A DNA stretch of 64,000 bases from Agapanthus africanus (lineage: Eukaryota > Streptophyta > Magnoliopsida > Asparagales > Amaryllidaceae), in assembly GCA_030015575.1 (NCBI GenBank), contig JASDDO010000018.1, forward strand, positions 228,393,138 to 228,457,137, in the 5' to 3' direction. Positions 36,792 through 49,268 of the stretch are shown here, in pieces; the stretch's first letter is position 1, and each line of letters starts with the position of its first letter. The notes beneath the pieces are model-generated. The model was given only the letters and a program-made list of their open reading frames with translations. It made no database searches and was not told where the DNA came from. The position numbers and the translations under genes are program-made.

Positions 36792-39059
36792 TGTAAGTGC
36801 ACGGCGGTGCCCCGACCTCCATCCTGAGGCCAAATGCGGAAGAGATGGTTAACTTTAATTTTTCTTGAACCAGCACCACCGCGCACTAAAACCCGGATTG
36901 AACCATTAACTAGTCCTAGCTAACATCAAGATGGGGAAGAGAGATATACCGACTGATCCGTGTCCTCCGGTCTTCTCGTCGTCGTCCCGATCTCCCGCGG
37001 AATCTCCGGTCTCCACCTCGTCGCCGGAAGGGCACCACGTCGCCGGCTTCTTTTACGGGCTCCCACCTCTATACCGAGGCAACTCGGGCACGAAGCTGGC
37101 GAGTCGACGTGCCCAAGGTTTGCTGCAGAATGGTGTAGAACCATGTCTTATTTGGGGTTATGGAGTTTGCCATTTGGTGGAGGAATGAACTATATTTTGG
37201 AGGTGGAACTATGGGATTTTTGTGAAGCTAAATGAGTGTAAATCACTACACCAAAAATTGGGACAGCCCACTAGAGGAAGTGGCCGGCCATGGCAATGGG
37301 GGAGAAGGGAATGAGAGTGAGTGAGGGAGTGTATCAATCAAAAGAATGAGAGTCTCTCATAATCCAAGAGAGAGAAAAAGCTATCTTGCAAAGAAATGAT
37401 CACTATGAAAGTTCAACACTCAAACAACAATCATCACACCCCTTCGACATAACCAACCATGATCATCAAGCATGATGACTTCAAAAAGGTCAAGCCATCA
37501 TGAAAGAAGAAGTCAAAAGGTCAAGGGATGGTGCAACCATCATGATCCAACCAATATGCAAAAGACCCCCTTCCAAATTGCTTATTTGCACAAATGCAAA
37601 TAAGCCCTCCTCCACCAAACTTCGGCCATTGAAAGATACAAACGAAAATGGCCGAAACGGAAAGCAAACTGGCAACTCCAGAAAACTGGTCCCGTTATAA
37701 ATTATAGGAAAACCCCGATACTGTGTATACACACCCGCATTTGTATTCCGACCGAAATACAAATGTAATGAGACAAAATCTACACTGTACTATACTAGGA
37801 TCCGGCTTAAACCAAAGCCGGCTAGTATTATCCGTTCGATCCTGATCCGTGCAATACCGCACGTATCTGATCAAACCGTGCCATATATCCATACGGCCTC
37901 TATTACTAACCGTCCGATCCTGATTCGTGCAATACCGCACGTATCTGATCGGACCCTGCCATATCTCCATACGGCCTCTACAGCGTTTCGCCCGAAAACT
38001 TGAGCAACTGAATGTGGGGGACTCTAAAGACTCGTCAACACCATGGTTGTGGATTTAACCACTAGCACGTCAGAGGTATAAGCCAATACGTGACGGGCCA
38101 CCAGCTATTGACCAAAAGGGACGTCGATGAGCGAACTCATCCTGACATCCTACTGAGCCTGTCAGTGACAATATCCGTACAGTCCGGTCCGTTCGTCTAT
38201 GAGCATCGCATGGCGGGCCTAGGGGGTTGGTAAAAGTCAGACCCCCAAAAGCGGTACAAGTCGTGTCGGAGTGTAGCCCAGAACACCCTGAGATACTACT
38301 GGAATACTTACCAGTAAATCTCCTGCCTCGGCCGAGGGCTTTGTGTAATGGCCTTCCTAGACACAGCGCGACCTCACCCCCAATACCGGGAGAGACGAGC
38401 CCCTGAAGATCCGCTCACTGCCTCCATGTGGCTCGGGACTGTACCCAACTAAAACCTGTTTGCACGTCTCCTTTGAGCGTGGTAGGGTAGTAATCAAAGT
38501 ACAGTGGGAACTCACACGAGACAAATGACGATCCTCAGGTCGATGAACTAACCTGTACACATGTCACCTGGGAACTACTATCTGACGTCTGGTATAAGAC
38601 CAACTAGCATGTTCCTGGCGAGTCCTGTCCGGTGTACTCACAACCCAATGAGCTCCTGTATACATCTTAGGTGATCCAACTGACACCAATGGCTTGTGAG
38701 ACCGGCCACCGCCCCTAGTCGGGGTCTCGACTGTATACACTAGTCTACTCTGGAGTATCGATGCCCTGTCTCGAAACTCCCACGACTAGGGACCTTTTTA
38801 GGATGTGCTTATACACCACCAGCTCCCACGTATATGATTGCCCTCATACTGCTGGTAGTCAAGCAAGAATCCTAGGGGCTCTATCAACGTGTAATAGCGA
38901 CATGTCAGGTCACCTAAAGCAGTACACGATGATAAAGATAAACCAGATAGCATACTATAATCTCGAGTAAGACTGTCCTACTGGGACAGGTCCTCCCTCA
39001 ATCATTGCAATCACATGCCTGTGATCCAATAATTGACTCTGAGGGCACTATCTCCAACA
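36792..39059 (-). mobile_element. C4 5' LTR
   Basis: Same length as the 3' LTR; the 67-codon frame is also intact (38357-38560). Confidence 0.92.
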
Positions 39060-39064
39060 CTTCA

Positions 39065-42000
39065 GGTGTGTTAGTTATCGAGAACTGTTTCTCAGTTCAC
39101 TCTACGTCCTGGGTTTTAGATACCGGATCAGGATCCCATATATGTAATATGTTACATGGGCTACGAGAAGGTAGGGAACTGGGAGAGGGTGATCATTCCA
39201 TAAGGGTTGGGAATGGTGCAAATGTTGCAGCTAAAGCTGTTGGCGAATATCACCTTGTGTTACCAAATGGTAATATATTAATTCTGAACGAATGCTATTA
39301 CATTCCGAGCATGATATGCAATATTATATCAGTTTCTTTATTAAGTAAAGAAGGATGCAATCTTGTAGTACAGGATAATGTTATGAACATATTCCTAAAT
39401 CAAAAGTTGATTGGATCAGGTTTATTATTTAATGGCATATACGTTCTCAATCAAACCACAGTCCTTAATGTACAAAACACACACAAGAGAAAAAGTTTAG
39501 AAATGAACGGATCCTTCTTATGGCATTATAGACTTAGTCATATCAATGCGACACGACTGGCCAAATTGCATAAGGATGGATATTTGAATCCATTCGAATT
39601 TTCATCTTATGACACTTGCCAGTCATGTCTCAAAGGCAAGATGACCAAAACTCCGTTTAGTGGACACGGAGAAAGAGTTACAGAACTCTTGGGATTGATA
39701 TATAGCGATGTATGTGGTCCCATGTCTACGCATGCCAGGAACGGTTCCTCATACTTCATTACATTCACTGACGATCTCTCAAGATACGCGCATGTGTTTC
39801 TGATGATACACAAGTCTGGAGCTTTTGAGAAATTCGGAGAATATAAGAACGAAGTAGAGAACCAAACGGGTAAAAGTATTAAAATCTTTCGATCTGATCG
39901 AGGAGGAGAATACTTGAGCAATGAGTTCCGGGATTATCTAAAAGAGAATGGGATTCTCTCTTAGCTTACTCCTTCCTATACACCACAGCACAACGGCGTA
40001 TCGGAGCGGAGGAATCACACCCTATTGGATATGGTGCGCTCTATGATGAGCTCCGCTGAGTTACCTATTTCCTTTTGGGGTTATGCTCTGGAGACAGCCG
40101 CATACCTATTGAATAGAGTTCCAACTAAATCGGTTCTTACCACTCCATATGAGATTTGGAATGGGAAGAGACCATTTCTAAACGTGTTAAGATATGGGGT
40201 TGTCCGGCCTATGTTAAAAAGCAAAATCCGGACAAGCTCGAGGCAAGATCAAGTCTATGTAAGTTTATGGGATATCCAAAAGATTCCTATGGATATATCT
40301 TCTACCATGGTGAGGAACAAAAGGAGTTTGTTTCTCAATATGCCACCTTTTTAGAAAAGAAATTTCTTTTAAAAGAAATTAGTGGTAAAGAGGTAGAGCT
40401 GGAAGAAGTTCCAGCAGCACAAACTACGACTGATGATTTATTGGAACCAGAGGATTCAGTAGTTCCTGACGAATCTCAGCCGCTCCGCCGATCTAGTAGG
40501 GTTCCTCATCCACCTGAGAGATACTACGGTTTTCGTGTTGATGGTGGGAGCGAGGATTGCATCATGGAAGATGATGACCCAACTAGTTTCGAGCAGGCCA
40601 TCATGAGTGGTAACTCTGTGAAATGGCTGGATGTAATGCGATCTGAGATGGAATCCATGTACACCAACAAAGTATGGACTTTGGATGTTGCTCCTGAAGG
40701 GGTAAAATCCATTGGGAGCAAATGGATCTTTAAGAAGAAACTTGGTGTAGATGGAAAAGTTGAGACTTTCAAAGCTAGACTTGTTGCAAAGGGTTTTCGT
40801 CAACAACCAGGTGTAGATTATGACGAAACCTTTTCTCCAGTGGCTATGCTTAAGTCCATCTGGATCCTACTTGCCATTGCTGCATACTATTGCTATGAAA
40901 TCTGGTAGATGGATGTTAAGACCGCCTTTCTAAATGGTGATTTAGAAGAGTGCGTGTACATGACTCAGCCAGAGGGTTTCGTAGATAGTGGGAGCAGCGG
41001 AAAGATGTGCAAGCTGCTTAAATCCATTTATGGGTTAAAGCAAGTATCGCAGAGTTGGAACATCTGTTTTGATGTTGTAGTCAAAGAATTTGACTTCATC
41101 AAGAACGTAGATGAACTTTGTATTTACAAGAAGGTTGTAGAGAGTAAGGTCGTCTTCCTCGTATTGTACGTGGATGACATACTCTTGATAGAAAATGATG
41201 TTCCTATGCTGCACTCGGTCAAGCTCTTCTTATCACAAAGATTCTCAATGAAAGATCTTGGTGATGCCTCCTGCATTTTGGGAATTATGATCTATAGAGA
41301 TAGATCAAAACGGATATTGGGATTGTCCCAATCCAGGTACATTGATACCATACTAAAGTGGTTTAGTATGGAAGAATCCAAGCGTGGGAACCAACCCACG
41401 ATCTCTGGACTCACTCTCTCCAAAGAGATGTCTCCCAAGACTGATTTGGAGAAAGCTCGCATGCAAGGGATACCCTATGCTTCGCCAGTAGGCTCTATCA
41501 TGTATGTGATTCTATGTACCAGACCCGATGTAGCATACTCACTAAGTGTAGTGAGTAGGTATCAAGCAGATCCTGGAGAGAGTCACTGGATAGTTGTGAA
41601 GAACATTCTCAAGTACTTGAGAAGGACAAAGGAGATGTTCTTGGTGTATGGTAAAGGTGAACTTCGGGTGGAGTCCTTTACCGATTCAAGCTTCCAAAGT
41701 GATAAGGACGACTCTAAGTCGCGCTCGGGATTTGTCTTTACCCTCAATGGAGGGGCGGTATGTTGGAAGAGTTCCAAACAGGAAACCGTTACAGACTCGA
41801 CGATTGAGGCTGAATACATCGCTGCCAACGATGCTGCCAAAGAGGCTGTCTGGATGAAGAAGTTCATTACTGAACATGGTGTGGTTCCGTCCATTGAGCA
41901 TCCAATACCTTTGTTTTATGATAACAATGGAACAGTAGCTTGGCCAAGGAACCCAGGTCCCATCAGAAGTCCAAAAATATTCTGAGGCGGTATCACCTGA

Positions 42001-42152
42001 TCCGGGAGATAGTTGATCGCCGGGAGATCGAGGTCAGGAGAGTTGATACGAAGGACAACACTGCGGATCCACTCACGAAGGCTATACCCCAGATACAATT
42101 TGAGAGACTCTTCGGGATGATCGGTATGAGATACTACAACAGCTGGCCTTAG
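39065..42152 (+). pseudogene. C1 pol (protease-integrase-RT-RNase H), four lesions
   Basis: Best-preserved coding region in the window. In order: protease active site DTGSGSH (Asp at 39119), pre-integrase zinc segment with WHYRLSH and CQSC (39521-39628), and the integrase core. The integrase Asp residues are at 39707 and 39896 and the Glu at 40004, giving exactly 35 residues between the last two (D,D35E). Then RT with LGVDGKVETFKARLVAKGF (about 40740-40798), FLNGDLEE and YVDD (41167-41178), and RNase H with STIEAEY (about 41800) and a final ADPLTKAIP. Lesions: TAG at 39962, TAG at 40906, and single-base losses near 40181 and 41939. Both stops stand where relatives have Gln (CAG). Otherwise the reading frame is whole, unlike C2, C3 and C6. 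The Met at 39005 lies in the C4 LTR and is not the true start. Confidence 0.95.
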
Positions 42153-42156
42153 TGCA

Positions 42157-42166
42157 AGTGGAAGAT
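42157..42166 (+). promoter_or_regulatory. C1 polypurine tract
   Basis: AGTGGAAGAT directly before the 3' LTR; a purine change (GGAAG for GGGAG) compared with C2-C4. Confidence 0.8.
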
Positions 42167-42922
42167 TGTTAGTTCTATATATGCCCTAGAGGCCATTGTT
42201 GTACATATGATGTGTATTATAGTGGATGCTTAGATATATATAGAGACGACTTTCTTGCTCGACATGATAGTATGCTATTTGGTTTCACTTTGTCTTAACA
42301 TGTTGACTTGTATTAGTTTACTGTCTTGCTGTCACATGTAGATAAAGATCTTAGGATGTGTACTCGACTACTGGGACTATGATGAGATCATACTTGTGGG
42401 GCCAGGGTAGTCAATGAGTACATCCTATAATTGTTCTTAGTCGAGGGTGTATCGAGACAGGGCATCGATACACCAGAGTAGACTAGCGTATACGCATCTT
42501 GACCCATATGATGGGCGATGGATGATCCCATATCCATCGGTGTTTGACATCAAAGATGGTGTACGGGTGCTCAGTGGAGACTGGGTACACTGGACGGACT
42601 CACCGAGAACTCCCAAATAGTATTATACCTCACGTCAGATGGTAGTTCTCTGGTGACACTTGTACAGGTTAGTCTGTTGACCCGACATCGTCATAGAGTC
42701 TTGTGTGATTCCCACTGTGCTTTGATTTCTACCTTACCACGTCCAAGAGGGCGTGCAAAACGGTGGCTTTTGGGTACAGTCCCGAATCACATGGAGGCAA
42801 TGAGCGATAGGAGGGGATTTGTCTTTCCCGGTATAGGGAGTTGATGTTGTGCTGTGTTCGTTTGGCTATAACTGGAAGTCCCTGGCCAGGGCGGATATAG
42901 AGTACTGCTGGTAAGTGTTATC
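42167..42922 (+). mobile_element. C1 3' LTR, part 1
   Basis: Starts TGTTAGTTCTATATATGCCC and stops at TTATC (42918-42922), the target site of the solo LTR. A shortened form (63 codons) of the LTR short frame is at 42653-42844. Confidence 0.92.
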
Positions 42923-45129
42923 TGTTAGTTATATGTATGCCCTAGAGGCCATTACTGTACATTGGATGTATATTGTAGTGGATGCTGGGACATATATATG
43001 GAGGACTTTCTTGCTCGACATGATAGTATGCTATCTGGTTGAACTTTAGCTTAACGTGTATACTGATTGTCCCTCTGTTACATATTGGTAAAGCTCTTAA
43101 GATGTGTACTTGACTACCTGGACTATGATGCGGATCATACTAGTGGGGACATGGTAGTCCATAAGTACATCCTTCAAAGTCCCTAGTCGTGGGTGTATCG
43201 AGACGGGGCATCGATATACCAGAGTAGACTAGCGTATACCTTCTCGACCCATACAGATGGGCGATGGATGATCCCATATCCATTGGTGTTTGACATCAGA
43301 GATGATATACGGGTGCTCAGTAGAGACTGGGTACACTGGACGGACTCGCCGAGAACTCCCAGATGGTATTATACCTTACGTCAGATGGCGGTTCTCTGGT
43401 GACACTGGTACAGAGTAGTCTGTTGACCCGATATCGTCATAGAGTCTTGTGTGGTTCCCACTGTGCTTTGATTTCCATCTTACCACGTCCAAGAGGGCAT
43501 GCAAAACGGTGGTTTTTGGCTACAGTCCCGAGTCACATGGAGGCAATGAGCAATAGGAGGGGATTCGTCTCTCCCGGTATAGGGAGTTGATGTTGCGCTG
43601 TGTTCGATTGGCTATAACCGGAAATCACTGGCCAGGGTTGCTGAGATTTACTGGTAAGTGTTACCTATAGTTTCTCGAACTGTTATAGACCTCATATCGA
43701 CACGACTTATCGAGCTATTGGGGTCTGAAGTTTACCACCCCTAGACGAGATATGCGACATATCAGACGATCAGACCGGACTGTACGGTAAGTGTTACTGG
43801 TTGGATTCACAGGAGTGTGAGCGGGCTTGCTCTTCGATCTTCTCATCGCTCAATACCCGGGTGGCCGTTACGTTTAGCAGACCGCTTGCGGCTTGTGGGT
43901 GTTTGATATGATCATCATCTGCTGCCGGCGTATTGACGAGTCTTTAGAGTCCTACACAGAGGTTTCCTGGCTCAAGCGAAACGAAATAGGAGCGCATATG
44001 AGATATGTGCGGGACCGAGAATGATACCAGTATGTGATACTGTATTCGATTCTCGCGATTTGTGACATTGATCGGTTATATGCGATATAGCCGGGTTATC
44101 GGATCAAGTGTTGATTCGATAAGTTGTTACTGTAGATATTAGTCGGTTATATGCGATATGACCGGATCATTAAATCAAGTGTTGATTTAATGATTTAATG
44201 CATAATTATATATTTGATATATTACTTTGCATTAACTAGTATCGGTTCACTTTAAATGGATTTTCTCGCTCGGATGTGCACATTGTATATGTGATATACT
44301 TTTTGTGCACTTGATTGTATCATGTTTGATGATACATGCTCTGTAGGGTTTGTGTAAAGATTAAACCATGGTTGTATATTGGTTAGGGTTTTCTTATTCA
44401 TTTATTTATCTATTTATTCTTTTTGGAAAAATATTGAGCATAAAGAAAAATGGTGGCTTTCTTTGGAAGCATATTGAAGCTTCATGAAGCTTTGACTAAG
44501 TCACCATTTTGTCTCATGCTTAACCCTAACCATTCCCACTAACCATTATTTATTCTCTACACTTGACCATGGTTTGATTATGATAAGTATTCTTTTAAAT
44601 TTCTTTTGGGAATTAACTTATCATAATATTCATCTTCTTCTTCTTCTTCACTTGAAGAAAGCATGCCTCCATCAATGGCAACTTGATGAAATGAGTGAGA
44701 AATCCAATTCTAATGTGAACCCACCTCCTATTTCTTCATCCTCTACCTCTTGCCAAGTAGTAGAGTGTGTTTTCTTCACAAGTTTCATGACTTTGTGAAG
44801 TTGGAGCTTGATCTAGTGATGCCTCGACGTAGATCATCTTCGGCGTCGTAGTCGATGACCTAGCCCGTCCATTCTCCGATGAAGCCGACGCTAGAGCCCG
44901 GGATTCCATTTGGACAGCGAGGAGACATCATCACGGAGCTATGGAGGTGGAGCACCGGATCTACAAAGGTTGTATTTCCGTTACACTATAGTTAAGTTGT
45001 TAACTAGCTCGTTGTTTCGCCTAAAATTCTAGTTAACGATCTAGTCTAGGGTTTCTCGGCACCGTAAAATTTCAAATTGGCATGGTTGATGCCTTGTGAG
45101 ACCTCTTGAGAGTGCCTAGGAACCCTACA
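42923..45129 (+). mobile_element. C5: solo LTR of the C2/C3 subfamily, target duplication TTATC
   Basis: A 2207-bp LTR from TGTTAGTTATATGTATGCCC to CCTAGGAACCCTACA with no internal region. TTATC is present immediately before it and again at 45130-45134, so it is a genuine solo LTR formed by recombination between the two LTRs of a former full element. The end with CTCTTGAGAGTGCC matches C3 best. Both LTR short frames are intact (69 codons at 43193-43402, 75 codons at 43363-43590). The 74-aa frame at 44574-44798 is in AT-rich LTR sequence and not supported. Confidence 0.95.
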
Positions 45130-45134
45130 TTATC

Positions 45135-46591
45135 AGTAGGTTCTCAACCTGTTATGAGCCTCACATCGACACGACCTATCGGTTACTGGGATCTGACGTT
45201 TACCACCCCTAGACTAGATATGCAACATATCAGACGAAGAGACCGGACTGTACGGTAGTATTACTGATTGGATTCACAGGAGAATGTGCAGGCTTGCTTG
45301 TTGGTCTTCTAATCGCTCAATACCTGGGTGGCTGTTATATTTAGCTTACCGCTTGCGGCTTGTGGGTGTTTGATATGATCATCACCTACTGCCGGCGTAT
45401 TGATGATTCTTTAGGATCCTACACAGAGGTTTCCTAGCTCAGGCAAAACGGAGTAGGAGCACATATGTGATATGTGCGGAACCGAGATTAATACGATATG
45501 AGATACCATATTCTATTCTTGCGATATATGATATCGGCCGGGTATATGTGATATAACCGGGTCATCGGATCAAGTGTTGATTCGATAAATCGGTACATGT
45601 TATATTTGTCGGTTATATGCGATATAGACGGATTGTCAGATCAAGTAATGATTCGCTGATTTAATGTATAATTAAATATGTGATATATTATATTACGTTA
45701 ACTAATATAATCTCGCTTTATTGATTCATTTTCTCACCGGATAATACATTGATATATATGCTATATATGTTAATTGTATTATTTTCTTTTGTTGCAAAAA
45801 TATATTATATATGTGATATATAATATTGTAACAAGTTATGATTCCAAATACAACATGTTTTGTGGAGATTAAACAAGTTAGGGTCTGATTTGGGTTAGCA
45901 TTTGGGTTAGCTTTTTGAAGAAGCTTTTCTTTTGTTTTATCCTAAGATATTTTGTGTTGATATTTTGTAGATATTTCTTAACCCAACCCGAACCCTTCAC
46001 CTTAGATTTATTCTCTACATGATTTAAGCCCTTTATTTCTTAACTCAAGGTTGTTTTGTAAATATAACAATAATTCATTATTCATCACAAAAGGTTTCAT
46101 CTTCTTCTTCCTTCTTGAAAAGCTTACTAGCTTTTGTGTTTGTGATGATTTAGTGTGAGAAATTGAAAATAAAAGAGAGATTAATTCCTACTTCATCATC
46201 CTCGTCTATTCTAGCCACTTAGATTAGGGTGTTCACTTCTCTAATAAGTTGTTCAGTGAAGTGTAAGCTTGGGTTAAAGATTCTTCAAGGTAGATCATCT
46301 TCGAAAAGGAAGACTTCAAGCAAGCATGGATCATTCGGCTTGTGGAGCCTCTCTAGAGTCCGGAAGTTCATGGATCGCGTCGAAGGGACAACTACTCAGA
46401 GCTTATGAAGTGAAGGAACGGACTACAAAGGTTGTAATCCCTTTCTCTTATATGTAAAGATGTTTACATGCTTTGTTAACCCTAATTATTTAGCAAAGAT
46501 CCTCGGTTTTGGTTGTTCGGCACTTGAAAATTTTAAATACGGCATGGTTGATGCCTTATAGACCCTTCTGACAGTGCCTAGTAACCTTACA
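45135..46591 (+). mobile_element. C1 3' LTR, part 2
   Basis: Resumes after the second TTATC and ends AGTAACCTTACA, matching the 5' LTR end. Confidence 0.92.
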
Positions 46592-46596
46592 AAGTG

Positions 46597-49253
46597 TGTG
46601 AGCCGGCAAGCAGTTGTATATAGAACATACGCATCATCGATAATGGTGCTGGTGTCCTGACAGCATGGGTTTAATATAACAATAAACACATTTAAACATG
46701 CAATGCGATGCGAATCGTAAGAATATGAGAAAAATGAATAATAAACTCAACAATGAAGAATATACATCAATATATATATGTCATACAGTTTTGCCATTTG
46801 GAATAACACGAATCGTGGTGCTTTGAAAAATAAGGGCTACGGTGTTTTTAAGAAAAGATGCGTCTTTTGAAAATATCCATAGAATCCCTTTGCATGTTTT
46901 TAAAATACTCTAGATTTGTTAGGTTTGAAATAGGTATGACTCGAGTCTAGTCTAACATCTACAAGTAAACTACAGGACTAAACGGACTGTCTAACCGAAA
47001 GGGTAAGGGAAAACCGCCTAAGGCTGAGTCGATATATATAAATATAATAGTCGGTGATCCTGCCTCAATAGTATCACATACGATACAATATACAATATGA
47101 CATTCTCGAGTCAAGAGTGTGGATCTATCATCAATATATAGCTCGTACGGTAAATCCATCGTACGGCATCCCAAATCTAGGTACGGGTCAAATATCACAT
47201 TCATCTCATCATGCATCTGGTATCCATTATCATCATATCTAATGAACAGGGGGTAATTATCTAAGTCTAGTACAAACTGATACCATCTATATATACATAA
47301 GCGTGTGTGAAAACACGCGCCTAAAAGCTCGCTATAATCTCATGTCGTATCTCCAAATACGAAACAAAACATATCACCGATCTCATGGCATCATGCCCAA
47401 TCTCATCGACTCATCTCCAAATAGCATGTACAATCCCCATCATCTATGTATAAGTATACGTGTGTGTGTGTGTGTAATCCCACCTATGTGTGTATATATA
47501 TATACACATCCCCATATACGCACCAGTAAAACAGAGTAAGCATGTGTGTGCGTGTGGGTGTAAACCTTATTCTAGGGCTCGCGACTAAACTAACTAGCGA
47601 CACCATCATCCAATGATACTAAAATATCCATGACTCCCAAATTCTATCTAGATAATCATAACCTCACAATAAAATATAAAGATATCCTTATAAAATATAT
47701 ATACCATACACTATACTACGAACTGCGGGGGTACTATACGCCATCCACCCGACTTCTCCCGTAGATATAATCTACTCACCTTGACCTTCGCTTGCTGGAG
47801 TCGATGACGCCATGCTCATCCTCGTCGTCTTGAAGTCCACGTGAGGATACCTACAATTTCCAATGCGTCATAGAGTATCAAGAATTGAACATAAAAGCCA
47901 AAACGGCATGTGAATCGCTTATAGGTTAGAACCTATAGATTACGCCTACAAAACCACCGAAAAACCCCCGTCGCTGACGTACAAACATCAGACGACGGAA
48001 CACAAAATCAAATACCAACCCCTAAATTATAACGAAGTCGCAAAACAATGCAGGAACTCAAGAAAATGGTCCCAGATTTTACCCTAGGTTAAATTAGCCA
48101 AAGTTGCATCTTGGAGGGGTCTATTTTACTGGAGATAAAGCCCTGGACCAAACACGAAGCCCTAAGTCCCTGATCAGGTCGTAATTTGCGGCCAGAATGA
48201 TTAAATCAATGGCAAGAACTTAGAGTGGGGGTCTCAGGATTTGGGTATAGGTTCTAGGTTGCCTGCACATCTCTCAGTCTTCGCTAAATATTTTTCAGGT
48301 GTCCCGGGTAATAGCAGATACCAAAATACATCACAATTTCCATAAAATCTGCCGATGTCGGGGTTTCAAAGTTTGGGTTTGGGGTTCTATTCTTTGGTTT
48401 CACTCCATTTTACAATCCATACAGGGGTTTAAGGTCACTATTAAGCCTCAATTTCACCTTTGGATTCAATTCAAAACCCTAAGTCTTTCTAAAAATTTCC
48501 AAATCTCAATAAACGACACTAAATCGGTTCTAATGAAAAATGGATGTAAAATCAATGGAAATATTATACTAATGGTTAAGAGAATATCTCATTTGGCACT
48601 CATGAATCCCTTAGAGCACCAAAAAGCAAACTTTCTTGGTCCAAAGTGTAGCTAGAGGGCTTGTGCACATTTTTTGTGAAATGGAGATGATGTTTTGAGT
48701 TGATTTGTGTGGTTGTGAGGATGAAGAGGGAGAGGGAGATGGGCAGCAGCAATGGTGAGAGAGGAGAGGAAAACAATGAAGAAAATGAAGAGGGAGACAA
48801 GGACCATGACCTAGCTTTGACCCCTCACCTCTTTCTTTCTCATGCCCATCCCTCAATTGTTTAACATTTTCATTTTCATTTTCTTTTCTTAACTTTTCTT
48901 TTCCATTTCATTTTTAAACCCAAACACATAAATCCCAAATGAAACAATGGTTATAAAATATAACACAAGTGTAAAATATGACACGGTGCACGTTATGTGC
49001 ACAAAACAAGCTTAATGCGCGATTAGCGATATTTAACCGCGATTAGCATTAAAATAGTGTATAATTAATCATAAAAACTTAAAATTTGCATAATTCACAT
49101 AAAATATCCTTTTCGTAGTAATTTCTATAATTTTCAAAAATTTTCCCAAGTTATCGGTATTTAATTATACCGCATTATTAAAATATTCAATATATTTATT
49201 ATTTAATTATAAAAATTCCCAAAAATAATATTTTATTTTTCTGAAATGTTACA
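46597..49253 (-). mobile_element. G2: Tekay/Del-like Ty3/gypsy LTR, proximal part
   Basis: On the minus strand the LTR starts TGTAACATTTCAG and runs to the C1 insertion. It includes a GGACTTCAAGACGACGAGGA segment and GTGAGTAGA motif (about 47780-47860 in plus coordinates) typical of this LTR group, also present in G1. TG and TA microsatellites lie near 47459-47510. Open frames such as 48299-48655 are not recognised as genes and are taken as chance. Confidence 0.65.
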
Positions 49254-49268
49254 ATCTTCCCCCCTTAA
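49254..49268 (-). promoter_or_regulatory. G2 polypurine tract
   Basis: Minus-strand TTAAGGGGGGAAGAT touching the LTR start, preceded by GGGGACCGAATTT. This combination is characteristic of Tekay/Del elements and fixes the orientation. Confidence 0.85.

Larger units (their letters stand above)
28791..39059 (-). mobile_element. C4: complete Ty1/copia element of a second family, target duplication CTTCA
   Basis: Both LTRs are 2268 bp and the internal region 5733 bp. CTTCA occurs at 28786-28790 and 39060-39064. The LTR start on the minus strand, TGTTGGAGATAGTGCCCTC, is closer to Angela than the C1/C2 type, and the end is CCGTGCACTTACA. The LTRs differ by roughly 2% by hand count. Its leader keeps the same ordered RNA structures as the other family, so the two families are related but well separated. 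Its pol is the most degenerate in the window. Confidence 0.93.
2985..46591 (+). mobile_element. C1: host Ty1/copia (Angela/Tork-like) element, interrupted by four insertions
   Basis: The element is bounded by TGTTAGTT at the left and CTTACA at the right, and flanked by AAGTC at 2980-2984 and AAGTG at 46592-46596, a five-base target duplication with one change. After removal of C2, C3, C4 and solo LTR C5 with their target duplications, it is about 2203 bp (5' LTR), 5931 bp (internal) and 2213 bp (3' LTR). The first 290 bp of the two LTRs differ at about 15 positions (hand count, about 5%), more than any of the intact LTR pairs nested inside it, so it is the oldest Copia here. It is assigned to Ty1/copia by domain order protease-integrase-RT-RNase H and the tRNA-Met PBS. 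Confidence 0.93.

Noticed and set aside
39005..39064. Met at 39005 as the start of a 319-aa protein
   Set aside because: The first 20 codons lie in the C4 LTR and its target duplication; the true frame enters from 28608-28790.
48299..48856. Open frames of 118, 81 and 66 aa with Ser/Pro/His-rich parts
   Set aside because: Low-complexity purine/pyrimidine stretches in LTR sequence, antisense to each other.
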